A stretch of 64,000 bases of DNA from Heterodera schachtii (lineage: Eukaryota > Nematoda > Chromadorea > Rhabditida > Heteroderidae): positions 1,128,810-1,192,809 of the forward strand of contig SIJG01000019.1 of the NCBI GenBank assembly GCA_023374025.1, written 5' to 3'. The notes under the pieces are model-generated. The model saw nothing but the letters and a program-made list of their open reading frames with translations, was not told where the DNA came from and did no database searches. The position numbers and the translations under genes were made by a program. Shown one piece after another: positions 31,754-43,941 of the stretch. Every line of letters starts with the position of its first letter. The first letter of the stretch is position 1.

Positions 31754-34700
31754 TTATCCAAATTCCTCTCCCTCTACACTAAAATCGATGGCCAGCGTCA
31801 CTTTGTCCTCATTTTTGTCATAAAATCCTCTGCTCGGGTCCATCAATTCCTTAATTGTTGAGCATTTCGTCGGGAAAAAAAAAGAATTTTGTTAAATTTT
31901 CACTCACCGCAAAAGTGATGAAATAGGTGAAACCTCGGTACTTAGTTCCAGCGCTAAAAATTCGTTTCTCGTCAAATTCTCTTGAGAAGTCCTCAAGCCA
32001 GCTCAGTTGTGAAACAATTCGAAGTGTTGCCATACATTTGCGGCTCCAGTTTTCATCTTAATTTTAAAAAAATTAGGATAATTGGCACAGTAAGTGGAGG
32101 TGGGGGGGGGGGAGAGAGATTAGCGGGCGATTGGGGCAATTAGGCGCCATAGGACTCAACATTAGCTGGATGTTTTACGAATTAGAACAGTGTATTAAGT
32201 TTTACGAGTACAATAATAGTATACGTATGCCAATTTTAATGTCTTTCTGTAATTGAGGTGACCCAGATTTGGGTGCTATGGCGCCCAGCAGATGGCCGTG
32301 CCTAGTCGAACGCACCCAGTTGGTCACGGAACCATTTATGAGTAATTATGACTAGGGCATAAATGCCAACAATTTGGGTTAAAATCATACATGAAAAAGG
32401 GGGGGGGTCGACCCCCCCCCCCCCCCTCCTTCGCCCGCAAAGTGCCCCAAAATGGGGGACCCCTTCGCTCGAGGGGGGCCGGTGTAAAAGAGGTGGGGGG
32501 GGGGGGGGGGGGGTCGCCGGCGAAGGGGGGGGGGGGGGGGGGTAGCGAAGGGGAAAAGAGGGAAATTTCTGAAAAAAATGGCTATTTTCTTAACAAAATT
32601 CGTTAGAAATTCTCAATTTTTCTCCCGGCGGCGCCTATCGGCACCGCCGGACCCCCCGTTACCCCAAAAAAACCTATTTTTTCTTAAAAATAAGCCCAAA
32701 TCTCAAAATTTGGTCATTTTAGAGATTAGCGGGCGATTGATGTAATTAGGCGCCATAGGACCCAAACTTCAGCTGTATGTTTACGAATTAGAACAATATG
32801 TTTCCCCCCCCCCCGAGAAATTAAAAAAAAATTTGCTAACTTAGAAATTTTTGGAACTTTTTAGAAAAATCTTAGTTTCACCATAAAAATTTCTCGAAAA
32901 ATTTTTTTTAGAATTTTTTTTACTTGAAAAATTTCTAAGTTAGCAAATTTTTTAAAAAAAATCGTAACTGCACTGCCGACCCCCTAAAACCCAATTTTCA
33001 TTAAAAGCAAAAAAAAGAAAAAGTTCGTCGATTTGCATGGCCTGACACTTTCGCAAAAACTTTCCCCATTTTAATTTATGTTTGAAATTAGCATTAAAAA
33101 TTTGATGCCCACCTTCGATTTGATGGGCACACTTAAGGAAAAAGGCCAGCCATTTTTCATTGCTTTCATTCTTCGTAATAATTTCGGCCAAAATTTTCCA
33201 CTGGCATCCCATTATGTGCACGGTTTCGCTGCTCCGTTCACTCCTACAAATTTCTCGCGCAAATTCCGACAATTTGTCAATTTCCATTTCAATTGTCCCG
33301 TTGGATTTGATTGGATTGGAAATGATGAATCTCTCCACTATTTGTTCTTCCACAATGGCATCAATGACCAGTGTCACTTTGTCCTTATTTTGGTCATATA
33401 ATCCTCTGCTCGGGTCCATCAATTCCTAAATTTTTGAACATCCGAAGAAGAAAGGGCTTAAATTTGGCTGCTCACAGAAAAAGCAATGAAATTGGCAAAG
33501 CCTTGAACGCCATTTTTGGTCTTGGTAATGTGATCGTTGAATTTGCCAATTAAATCCTCGGTTCCGTGCTTTTGTGACACAATTCGAAGTGTTGCCGAAC
33601 ATTTGCTTCGCCAATTTGCATCTTAATCCAAATAAATATCTATTAAAAAGCATATTTCTGGCCATATTCCACCTTCTTTTGGAGCGGTGCAACAAAGGTA
33701 AAAGCCCAAACATTTTTCTGTGCTTTTCGTCCTTATTTCTGCCAATATTTTCCATCCAAATCCATTTATTCGTATTTCATAATCACTAAAGCGTTTGCTC
33801 CCCACTTCCTCATCCGCAAATTCCGACAATTTCTCAATTTCCATTGCCAAAGTCCCTCTGTTTCCATTGGCCTTGTTCCAATCGGAAATTCGTCCGTTCC
33901 ATGGAAATTTCAGTGGGTTAAGCCCAGGCACACCACGAAAATTCGGATGGCAAAGGAACTGATAGACGCCAAATATTTCTTCAATGGTCAAAACGCCAGA
34001 AGGTACTGAAAAAAACACGAAAAATTGTTGATAAATTGTATTTCATTTTATTAATCAATCAATTAAATAAATAAAATTGCCCAATTCTCATTTCAAAATT
34101 TAATTATTTAAGGGATTTTATGCAAAAATAGCAAATTCCAGTTTCACCGATGTTTCTTGAAAATTCCAATGTTGGAATGTAAGGAAAGCGAATTTTGAAC
34201 AGTGCCGGGCCAAGCACTGATCGACGATTCTCAGCAAAACATTCGAAACCGATTTGACGGCACTTTTCGTCGGCCCAACGGAGTGCCTAATGAGGGAAAA
34301 CAAACAAATCAATTTAAATGCCACAAAATTATAAGTAAAATTACAGCTTTCCAAATTTTAAATTCAGTGTTGAGCACGAGCTGATCACGGTCGAATAATT
34401 CACACAGCAAATTCTGATCAATTTGCAAAAATTGATTTGATTCGAACAATGGGCCCGCATTTTGGTCAATGTAACGCAAACATTGGAGAGCAAAGTCCTT
34501 TAAATGTAATTTAACCATTTTGTAAGCCTTGAACAGTTCACCCTCCCCCGGGCTGTTGCCCCGCATCATTTCCTTCACCCGGAAAATAATAAAAATTGAA
34601 ATTCTAGTTTTCGAACCTTTTAGACTTTTTTTTCTTCTTGAAAACAAAAAATTTTTCTTGTTTTTTAAATTCCAAAATATAAGGCTTCAGAAAAAGAGCC

Positions 34701-35827
34701 AAAAAAAATTTTTTGAAAAATTCTCTAATTGTAAGTTTGATAAATCGGCGCTTTTAATAAAGTCGTTTTACCCACCTCCAAGCCTAAAAGACGCGCCTGG
34801 GCATAGGCCAAGAAAACATTGGGCAACTTCGGAATGGGAATTTTCTGCAAACACCGACCGATAAGCCCATCGACGCAGTATTTCTTGGCTGAAATGTAAA
34901 AAAAGAGCAAATTGCATTGATTTCAAAATTTTAAATGACCCAAAAATTGACTATTTTTTGGGGAAAAACTTATTTCAAAATTTTCCACCCAATCTTCTTT
35001 TTTTTTGAAAAAACGTGAGCAAAGGTGAGAAAAGCAACAAAAAAGTCGTCGACGGAAAAATAAGCGACCTTATGTATGAAAATTTGATCTCATTGGTTCG
35101 AAGATACCCCCCTGTAAAAAAAATTTTTTTTTTTTTGTTTTTTGAAAATTCCATGAAATTTTTTTTTTGAAGATTTTCCGGAGATGTTTTTTAAAATTTT
35201 TGAAAAATAGTAATTCTTTAAATTTAAAAAAAAAATGTTAGGTCGCTTTACGCATTCCTTGCGCAGTATGGCGATGGCTTCACAGAATGCCAAAAACATT
35301 TTTATGGAAAAATAAAATTTAGCACAGGTTAATAGCTTGAAAAAAATTTCGTATTACTGCATAATCATTTAACTCCCCCCCCCCTCCGTTTTTCCGACCC
35401 GCGTAAAGCACAGCCATTGCGTTGTCTCCGTTTAATCCGCTGAAATCATCCGCGTAAATGAAGCTCAGCATCACTTTAAATGCTGCTGCTTCAACGTCGG
35501 GCACTTCCACGGGATTTGACAGTTCGGCTGAAAGGGCTAAAATTTTGAAAATTAAATTTGTAATGCTTTTCCACCTTCGCTTTTTGCATTTTTCGTGTCA
35601 TAACAGAACATCGCTTCAAACGCATCCGAACTCAACGTCAAAATGTGCTTGTGGGCTCGAAAAAGCTAAACAAAACGATGGAAAAATGATTTTTCTTTTT
35701 GAATTTTTCTTGCCTTTTTTTCCTCTCCCACCAAAAAGTGAATGTCCGCCCCATTGGCCGTGCTCAACAACACTTTCATCCGATCCGCCAAATTCGCCAA
35801 CTTTGATGATGACGACAACAGAGACAT
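31754..35827 (-). CDS. BTB-BACK-MATH-MATH protein (gene C)
   Basis: Eleven exons: 35827-35714, 35665-35575, 35536-35399, 34888-34776, 34497-34345, 34286-34148, 34005-33673, 33621-33476, 33425-33113, 32056-31908 and 31849-31754. Phases agree throughout; 594 aa, the same length as gene A by compensating indels. BTB (DIHFLVG; AHKHILTLSSDAFEAMF), BACK (NLLCELFDRDQLV), two MATH modules. Intron 1 starts GC (AAG/GCAAGA). Intron 9 is about 1.06 kb and full of homopolymer runs and repeats. The C-terminus ends EEFG and lacks the basic tail of A and D. A foldback element begins only 34 bp upstream of the ATG, so its promoter was probably altered. Role as for gene A. Confidence 0.9.
32100..32560. repeat. 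Homopolymer G/C tracts in intron 9 of gene C
   Basis: Several G or C runs of 9-20 bases (for example 32399-32426, 32497-32513, 32526-32542). An AGAGATTAGCGGGCGATTG-led segment of about 90 bp at 32115 is repeated at 32721, bracketing the tract. Exact run lengths may be assembly-dependent. Confidence 0.7.
32812..32952. repeat. Small inverted repeat in intron 9 of gene C
   Basis: AATTTGCTAACTTAGAAATTTT near its left end is mirrored by AAAATTTCTAAGTTAGCAAATT at its right end. A single arm recurs at 51596-51650, again next to a G run. Confidence 0.6.
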
Positions 35828-35860
35828 TTGCTAATAATTAGTTTTTGCTAAAATTTTGGG

Positions 35861-36320
35861 TAATACTGCCGATGGTTTCCCCACTTTTTTGAAGAAAATT
35901 TTTTTGTTCTAAAAAGTTATGAAAACATGCTTCCTATAGTTTTCAGGTTCACTGCTCACGAATCCGGCATCCATTTCGACCTATTTCGAACCCCGGACCC
36001 AAATTCGAACAAAAAGTCAAAAATTAATAAATTTCAAAATTTGCTTATTGTTTCTAAAATAGATTAAAACAAGCAAAAATTACTAGAAACCATTGCAACA
36101 CTAGAAAATAATCATTCTGCACAGATTCGAACATAAAAGCAAATTTTGAAATTTTTAATTTTCGACCTTTTGTTCGAGTTCCAGTCCGGGTTCGATATAG
36201 GTCAAAATGGATGCCGGATTCGTGATTAGTGACCCTGGGAGGCCCTGAAAGCATGTTTTCATGACTTTTAAATACAAAGAAAAATTTCTTAAAAAAAGGG
36301 GGGCAACCATCGGCAGCATT
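35861..36320. mobile_element. Foldback element just upstream of gene C
   Basis: TAATACTGCCGATGGTT at the left and its near-perfect inverse AACCATCGGCAGCATTA at the right. Long internal arms pair TTCGAACCCCGGACC with GTCCGGGTTCGA. About 460 bp, no ORF. Confidence 0.75.
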
Positions 36321-37379
36321 AGCAATTTTGAATCAGTAAAAAGTTGGAACTTTGACCGTGACTGAATTACAACGTGCAAAAATAATACTACCATTTATCC
36401 AAAAAATAAAATAATTGTGCTCTGATTTTAAATATGAGGAAGCAAAGAAAGAGAATTATGTTGTTTTTTTCGCGTAAATTTGAAATTTTTCTGACTGCTC
36501 AAAAATTAAATCTTTAAGGGCGCATTCTCACATCTCGCCTATCGTCCCAAAAATGGCGAGTGAATTTTTTTTTAGTATTTTATTTTGGGCCTGAAACTGA
36601 TATTAAGGGGTTTTCGATGGTGCTGATTACGAATCTTAACGCTTCATTTGATGCGAAATTTGATTTTTGTCGAACCTTGATTTTCGAATTTGCCGGCCGG
36701 CCTGTGGATTGATTATAGGTGAAATTTTGATCAATTAAATTACAATGCCTACTTTTTTTTCTTTGACAAAATTGCTTAATGGTGTACGAAGAAAATAAAA
36801 TTGGCTAATGAATGACCTTTCAACACACTTCGATACTAATCACTCATTCACTCTTTTGATTTTTAGGGCTATTCTCAAAACTCATAATTTATTTGCCTAT
36901 TTTCTTGATATCGGCACAATCGGTCCCCTTCGGGACGGCATTTTCTTATCGTTTAGTGTAATTTACTCTCGGATTGTCCACTGTCGGATTGTCCAGTCAC
37001 GAATCCCTCTACAGAAATTAAAATATTTTGAATTTTCTTTTTGTATACTCAATGGTTTTCTATCGAAAAAAAATATTCCTCATATATTTTTTTAAAAGAC
37101 ATATATTTTATCATTTTTGAAAGAAAACCCGTACAAATTGAGCCTTGTAATCCCAAAAACCAGCCTTTTTTGTTGAAAATCTGTTAACAAATCACACTCA
37201 AATTTTCAAAATTCCCACGGCGTCGCCTATCGGCCCCCTTCTTTGCCAAAAGTTTTTTGGAAAAAGCTCGCCGAAAAAACTGATTTGAAAATCAAATCTG
37301 AATTTCAATAATATTAGATCATTTAGTCCAAAAATGATTATTTTTAAAATAATTAATAAATTTTTGGTTTGAAATATCG
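36321..37379. other. Intergenic DNA with repeat scraps
   Basis: A foldback-like scrap sits near 36600-36680, the phrase CGGATTGTCCACTGTCGGATTGTCC near 36970, and an inverted GC-core copy near 37217-37235. No gene is supported. Confidence 0.4.
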
Positions 37380-38175
37380 ATGCAATTTCATTGCTTTTTC
37401 TTTGAGCAGGCAAATCCAAATTTATGTTCTTTCTTCAGCAAATGTTCAACAATTAATTAATTGATGGACCCGAGCAAAGGATTATATGACCAAAATGAAG
37501 ACAAAGTGACATTGGCCGTTGAAATCTTTGTGGAAGAAACTGTGGAAAAATTCGATTTAAATCCAAACAAATCCAACGGGACAATTGAGATGGAAATTGG
37601 CAAATTGTCGGAATTTGCGCGAGAAATTTTAAAAAGGGAAATAGAGAGAGAAATAAGAAGAGAGAGAGAGCAGCGAAAGAGAAAAAATAGAGGAATAAAG
37701 AGAATTGGAGAGAGGTTGAGAGAAAGAAATAAAGAGATAGAGAGAGAAGAGAGGGAACAGAGGAAAGGAAAAAGAGGGAGTAGAGTGAAAGAGGAATAGA
37801 GAAAATAAGAGAGTGAAAGCGGGGGAAGAAATGGAACGAGAGTGAGAAAGTAAAAAGAAGTTAAAGGGAATGAGAGAGAAACGAAAAGAGAGACATAAAA
37901 TATTCCAAAATTATGAAAAAATAAAACTTAATAAATATTTTGTACTTATTTTATGAAGAGAGTGAAGAGAGAGAGAGAGAGAGAGAGAAAGCGTGGGAGA
38001 GAGAGAGAGCGGAGAGAAAGCGAGAGAGAGAGAAGAGAGAGGGAGGGAGAGAGAGAGAGAGAAAGCGTGGAGAGAGAGAAAGCGTGGGAGGGAAAGACAG
38101 AGAAGAGCGCAGAATTGCAAAACTATTCTTTTCTGGCCATTGATTTTACGGTAGAGGAAGGTGAATTTGCATAAG
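37380..38175 (+). pseudogene. 3' end of a BTB-BACK-MATH gene, split by a GA microsatellite
   Basis: About 37380-37410 matches the end of exon 8 (NFIAFS). 37462-37630 matches a second-MATH exon (LMDPSKGLYDQNEDKVTL ... SEFAREIL). After a GAGA array, 38135-38173 matches the final exon (AIDFTVEEGEFA, stop). The ending and the downstream DNA match gene C, so this is an inverted partial duplicate of a gene C-like copy. The middle of the MATH module has been replaced by the microsatellite. Confidence 0.75.
37629..38104. repeat. GA-rich microsatellite
   Basis: Two blocks of GAGAGA with interruptions (37629-37900 and 37962-38104), lying inside a former MATH exon. Confidence 0.85.
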
Positions 38176-38194
38176 AATGCCATCCGGAAAAAAA

Positions 38195-38335
38195 AACCAT
38201 TTTTATAAATTATATATTTTTATATTACCTTTGTTTGCTTTTATGAATTATTTTTGAGATTTTTTTAACAAAATCCCTTTTGACGAAGTGAAGCATTGGA
38301 TGATGAGAGGATGTTATTGAATTTTATGAAATGGA
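38195..38335. repeat. Inverted copy of the gene C 3' flank
   Basis: This segment is a diverged reverse complement of 31565-31735 (for example CATTGGATGATGAGAGG against CCTCTCATCATCCAATG). It confirms that the duplicated block extends past the gene end. Confidence 0.65.
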
Positions 38336-38486
38336 CTTTTTCAAAACTGACTGTAATAACGGGAAAAGTAAATCCCGTCTCAACATGCAACAGCGTCGTC
38401 AAACCGAAACAGCGGACAGTGGAAATTGTATGAAACAGCAGCAAAAATAGGGAGCCGACCAGAATGGACTTAGCTTGACTTAATGG

Positions 38487-41031
38487 CAGGGCTTCCATTT
38501 GTCCTGATTTATCAGAAATGTTCTGATTTCGGGGGTCCAAATCTGATAAAATAAAAATGTTCTGATTTGTCAGAAATGTTCTGATTTTTGGGTAGCGACC
38601 AAAATTTGTTCTGATTTGTCGTTTCTCCGAAAAATCGGTCAAATTTCTTTATAAATTTGGATTGGCGTACTGTTTAAGAAAAATATTTTTCAATTTTGGC
38701 ATTATATTTCTTTCTTTTGCTGTTAATTTTGGCTAATTATTTTGTTATTTATTTTTTCTGTTTTGTTTTTAATTTAGCACCTGCACTAATACTAACAGAT
38801 GGCACCGCCTAAGCGCAAAAGCTTTTTTAAAAGTGAATATTCCAATGAATTTCAGGGGATCACAAAAAGCAAAGCAGGAGATGAATTTGCGCATTGCGTC
38901 CCATGCAATTTTGACATTTCTTTGTTGTCCACTGGAAAAGCGGCCATTCCTCATCATATGAAGACGGAAAAACACAAAAAAGCAGCGAAAGCTGCAAATT
39001 CCGCTTTGGCAATCACGGCATTCATGCCAAGCACATCAGCACCAACGAATTTGGACCGTCAAACAGCAGCAGCTGAAGGTTTAATTACAAATTAAATCAG
39101 AAATAGCCTTTATTTGTTTAGGCGCTTTGGCATATCACACCGCGCGCCATGCGCAAAGCTTTAAATCGGCCGATTGTGTCTCAGATTTGTTGTCAAAAAT
39201 TTTTCCTGATTCAAAAATTGCGGCAAATTACGGATCCAAAAAGGTCAAATCTGCAGCAATTATTACAGGTTTAGTTTTAATAAAAATTCAGGGGATCAAA
39301 TAGAGAATAATTTAGGAGTACTCGCTCCGCATTCTGTTTCCATTACATTGCTTGAAATGTCTGGATTTCCCTTTTCACTTTCGATTGATGCATCAAATCA
39401 TAAAACCACCAAGCTTTTCCCTTTGGTAGTGCGTTATTTCAAGCGAAAAAGTGGAATTTCCGTCAAACTGATCGACCTTGAAGGATTAGCTGGAGAGACT
39501 TCCGCCGAAGTTTGAGTATATCCTTTTTTGTTTATGCAATCGTTTTATTCAGATTTATGATTGGATAATGAAAATTTTGGACCGGCACAAATTGGACATT
39601 GCACAACTTGTGGCATTTTGTGGTGACAATGTAAACGCAAATTTTGGCGGTGCAGAACTTGCTGGCCAGCGGAATATTTACACCAAATTGAAAGCGCACC
39701 GAAACAACCTCATTCCTGTGGGATGTCCAGCACACATTTTGCACAATTCAGCGAAGAAGGGCGCCGACAATTTGCCTATCGATATTGAATCGATCGTTTT
39801 CAAATTGGCATCGGAGTTCCGGAATTCGACAAAGAGAGTGGAAAGACTTAAAGAAATTTTCGAAGAGTTTCAAGTATTATTTTTTGTCTTTTTTACATAG
39901 CTTCGAAATTTAATAGGCAAATTTCATCACAATGAACACTCACGGGCCCACGCGCTGGACAACACTGCTCTTGGTGGTGAACAAAATTTTGCATCTATGG
40001 GACATTTTTGCCGACTATTTTACAAGCGATGGCCCCCTAATTTTGCGCAACTTTTTTGCTTCGGATTCGGCCAAAACAGTGGTCACTTTTCTCAGTGTGA
40101 TTTTGCCGATATTCAATCACTCAATCGATGTTTTGCAGGCAAATTTATCCTCTGTAATAAAAAAATTAAATTATTTTTAGAAGAAAAACGCAATTTTGCC
40201 TGAATTAATTGAAGAAATGACAAATTTTAAACGGAAAATCGAAGAACGTTTCTCTGAAGAGTTTTACGGAATGATCACCGCGCAAATGCTTCGTCGTTTG
40301 GACCCAAATGAATCAACTCGTTTACGTGCCTCATTCCGGGTTTTTAACTTGGAGACTTTTTAAACTTTTCCTATTTTTAGAATTTCCTGCAATCAACAAT
40401 TAATTATGTCGATAAATGGTTCCGGGTTGAGCGCTTTCCAACGGATTTGACATGGATTTCTCTCAAAGAAAAAAAAGTTTCTCGCGCCGAAGTGATGAGC
40501 TTAGCTGAGCAAATTGCGCCGGAATTGAACGACAATGAACTTTTTGACGAAATTACGGCACTGAATGAGACGCTTGAAAAAATTTCTGATGAGAAATTTA
40601 GCGAAATGAACGCTGAACAGAAGTGGATGAAGCTTTTCGAGGCGGAATTGCCCAATCTTCTTTTGCTTGTCAGCAAAATTCTTCAATTCCCGTGTCCAAC
40701 GCATGTGTGGAGCGCATCTTCTCTCTTTGTTCAGCGCAGTGGCCTGATGTACGCAATTCATTTAAAGTCGAAACCCTGAAAAGTCTGGCCCAAATCAAAA
40801 TGAATTACGATCTCACTTGCCGCGAAATGTATGATTTGCTCATTTCCTCACCAAAATTGTTAAAATGATTATGGGAGGTGAAAAATATAATATTTGATAC
40901 ATTTTTGATCGAATAAATTGTAAAAATAACTGATTTGAAGCAATTTTGCGAAATGTCCTGATTTTTGACCCCAAAATCTGATTTTTTGGTCTCGATGTTC
41001 TGATTTTGAAAAATTTTCGATGGAAGCCCTG
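38487..41031 (+). mobile_element. Complete hAT DNA transposon
   Basis: Termini CAGGGCTTCCAT and ATGGAAGCCCTG, flanked by the 8-bp duplication CTTAATGG (38479-38486 and 41032-41039). Subterminal DNA is rich in TCTGATTTRTCAGAAATG units. A multi-exon transposase fills the centre. At 2545 bp it is a normal size for hAT. The clean target duplication argues for recent insertion. Confidence 0.95.
38799..40868 (+). CDS. hAT transposase with BED finger, one frameshift
   Basis: Exons 38799-39078, 39122-39268, 39316-39509, 39553-39873, 39917-40153, 40181-40339 and 40381-40868, phases consistent. The N-terminus has a BED-type finger (HCVPCNFDISL...HMKTEKHKKA). The DDE-fold regions include SLSIDASNHKTT, AFCGDNVNANFGG (second acidic site), GCPAHILHNSAKKG and TRWTTLL. 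The hATC dimerisation segment is PVSNACVERIFS near the C-terminus, with the likely catalytic Glu in VERIF. In the last exon the frame shifts by one base at 40683/40684, inside ...LLLVSKIL / IPVSNAC..., so as read the product is truncated before hATC. A sequencing error or a real single-base loss are both possible. It acts in the nucleus on the element's own ends. Confidence 0.88.
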
Positions 41032-41504
41032 CTTAATGGTGACGGATTTCGACTCTCATTCCCTGCAGCGGTAACTCCGGCTGTGGGAGTCCGCTTTGGT
41101 CGATGCGCGCTTCTCCGGCTGGTGGAAGTGGCGGCGACCCTTTGGTGGGTTTGGCACTAGGAAGATCAGCTTAGCACTCGAAGCCGAAGGCGAAATCATT
41201 CAATTTAAAGCTATTGAATTATACCAAGAATTATTAATTTGGTTGAAAATGGACCAAGTTATGAATTTATGTCTTACATTTTTTTGTTTTCCTACCACTT
41301 GACGGTTTTTAGGAAACGCCTAAAGTGGCGGTTTTTAGGAAACGACCTAACACGAAATTGTTAGCATGTAAAATTGATTTGGTCTCTTGACTATTTTTTA
41401 AAAATGTAAACAATAAAAAATATTATAAAAAATACTGGTCCATGGGATGGTAATTCAACGATGAGGTCTTTACAAGATCATATTGGGTCCGTTTTTACTT
41501 CATT

Positions 41505-41690
41505 TACAGTGAAATCGATGGCCAACGTTACTTTGTCCTCATTTTTGTTGTAGAAAGCTTTTTTGTTCGGGTCCATCAATTGCTTAATTATGATTCTTTT
41601 ATATTTAATTGGGCATTATTTATTTGAATTGGCACTCACCGCAATTGAAATGAAATTTTTGAATCCCCAAGAGTTCGATTTGTTTGAATT
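41505..41690 (-). pseudogene. MATH C-terminal fragment
   Basis: The minus strand gives GFKNFISIA, donor GTGAGT, then an acceptor AAG and QLMDPNKKAFYNKNEDKVTLAIDFTV, the end of a MATH module as in genes A-D. It is followed by VNEVKT and no intact tail. No upstream exons remain. Confidence 0.7.
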
Positions 41691-41699
41691 AAATTTGCT

Positions 41700-42545
41700 T
41701 CTCTCTCTTATTCCATTTTTTATATAATTTTTATCTAAGCAAAATGTGATAGAGAATTTGGTACATAATTACGGGGCTGCGTCCTCATCATCAAAGTGGG
41801 GAAATGACGGGTTCATCGGAGTTGACCAAACAGGTCGAATTTAAGGTACCAAATTTCGGGTGTTCGTGTCAATTTTAAAGAAAATTAATGTTGAACTTTC
41901 GAATTTTTTCATTGGAGCCAGAAATAGGGAAAAATTTGACAATTGCGAAGCATATTTTCTTACAAAATTTTATAATTTTTCACTTACTAGAAAACAATCT
42001 ATTACTGTTAAATGATGAGATAAAAGGAGAGATTTATTCAGAAGTGATCAAATGTGTAAATTAAAGAAAATTTGGTCACTATTTATTTAGTCAACTAAAA
42101 AATCCCCGACCAGTAATTAACATCTATTTTAACCAATTAAGCTTTTCAAATATAATTTCAACAAAAAAAAAACCAAAAATTAGAATTTGGACTTTTGTTC
42201 GAGTTTGGGATTAATTGATAAAAATTAATGTCTGATTCGTCATTGACCTCAAAAATTACCGAGAACAAAAGTTTATTAATTTTACAAAATAAATGATACC
42301 TTTTTGGTCAATGTAAAAATAACCGTTTACATCCCTGGCCGTGCTGGGTCGTTTATTAAAAACTGCCAAGTTGTATAAAAATAAAAAATGTAAGATATAT
42401 AAATTCGTATCTTGTCCCAATTTCAACCAATCAATAATTCTTGGTATCATTCAATAGCTATAAGTGTTGTCTATATATAACTTTGGAAATTTTTTTTCCA
42501 AAAAATTAAATTTAGCTAAATTGTAGTTTATGACTAGAAAATTTT
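41700..42545. other. Intergenic DNA
   Basis: Only a weak foldback scrap near 42190-42260 is noted. Confidence 0.4.
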
Positions 42546-43350
42546 AATATGAATATAATGCAACAACCACACTGACAATTAATAAAACACACAAAAAAAT
42601 TACAAAACACACAAACATTGCAACAAACATATTTACGAATAATTGAAACAAACAATTACTACAAAAATATAGAACAATACAAAACAAAAACACTGCAACA
42701 AATATATTCGCGAATATTGCAACAAACGTACAATCTATGAATATAATTGCAACAAACACACACTGACAATTACTAAACACACAAACAATTACAAAACAAA
42801 CAAACATTACAAAACACGCAAACACTACAACAAACATAGAAACAATACAAAACAATCAAACACTGCAACAAATATATTCATGAATTGCAACAAACAATTG
42901 CGATTATAAATATAATTGCAACAAAACCACACTTGAGAAATTACTACAGTACTAAAACACAAAAACAATTTCAAAACACGCAAACAATTACAAATAATTA
43001 CAAAAAACATAAACAATTACAAAATACTCAAACACTACAACAAATATATTCACTAACATTTGCAACAAACATTTAAAATTTCTAACAAACACACATTGGC
43101 AATTACAAAACACAGACATTGCAACAAACATATTTACTAATAATTGCAACAAACACACATTTACAATTATGAAACACACAAACAATTACAAAACACGCAA
43201 ACACTACAACAAACATAGAAACAATACAAAACAAACAAACACTGCAACAAATATATTCACGAATAATTGCAACAAACAATTAAAATTTCTAACAAACACA
43301 TATTGACAATTACAAAACACACAGACATTGCAACAAACACATTAGCGAAA
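42546..43350. repeat. CAACAAACA-type satellite with 160-200-bp higher-order period
   Basis: About 800 bp made almost only of A, C and T on the plus strand. The marker CACTGCAACAAATATATTC (or one-base variants) recurs at about 42691, 42864, 43030 and 43230, giving a long period over the short ACAAAC phrase. Long minus-strand ORFs here are low-complexity artefacts. Confidence 0.8.
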
Positions 43351-43941
43351 ATATGCAAACAACCAATATGCGGCCCGAACTCAAAAACCGGTCAAACCGA
43401 AAACCGGAAGCGTAGTAAAATAAAGACCTAAATTATCATTTCGATAAAGTAGCAAACCTTAGAATTAATAAATTCAATTCGTAAAATTCAAAAAAATTAT
43501 CATTATGCTAAAGAAATATTTTTCAACTTTGCTCAAACCCAACAAAAATTTATAATGCTTGATTAGCCCTTATGGTTTTCTATTAGCCTGCAAAAGTTAT
43601 GGTGCCAAAGGTACACGAGGGACTAGGTTTTCAAACATTTTTGGCCATAAATTTTTTGAAATTTTGCAGGCTAGTAGAAAACACTTAATATTCCTCACTC
43701 ATTCTAGATTTCTTAAAAAAAATCTCATAAGTTTGCAGAAGTTGTCCACAATAAGAAAAACTTTTATAAACCTTTTTATGAATTTTTGAGGGTTTACAAC
43801 ATATATTTTGGCAGTTTTTAGTTCATATTTGGCCATTTTTGAGCTTTTTAGTCCACATTTCGTGCTTTTTTAGTCTACATTTTATGTCATATTTCGCGTT
43901 TATTAGTCCATATAATTTACAGCCCTAGTGATTAGATGGGC
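43351..43941. other. Intergenic DNA with repeat scraps
   Basis: ACCGGTC...ACCGAAAACCGG lies near 43390, and a diverged relative of the 22860 element near 43600-43700. No gene is visible. Confidence 0.4.

Noticed and set aside
32363..32606. Gly/Pro-rich ORFs in gene C intron 9
   Set aside because: They translate G and C homopolymer runs whose length is uncertain.
37911..38183. Ser/Leu-rich minus-strand and Arg/Glu-rich plus-strand ORFs
   Set aside because: They are products of the GA microsatellite.
40138..40180. A GC donor (CAG/GCAAAT) in the hAT transposase
   Set aside because: A normal GT donor at 40154 keeps the same phase and adds only five residues, so no GC site is needed.
42544..43185. 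Hydrophobic, Cys/Phe/Val-rich minus-strand ORFs resembling membrane proteins
   Set aside because: They arise from the ACAAAC satellite; there is no start context and no non-repeat sequence.
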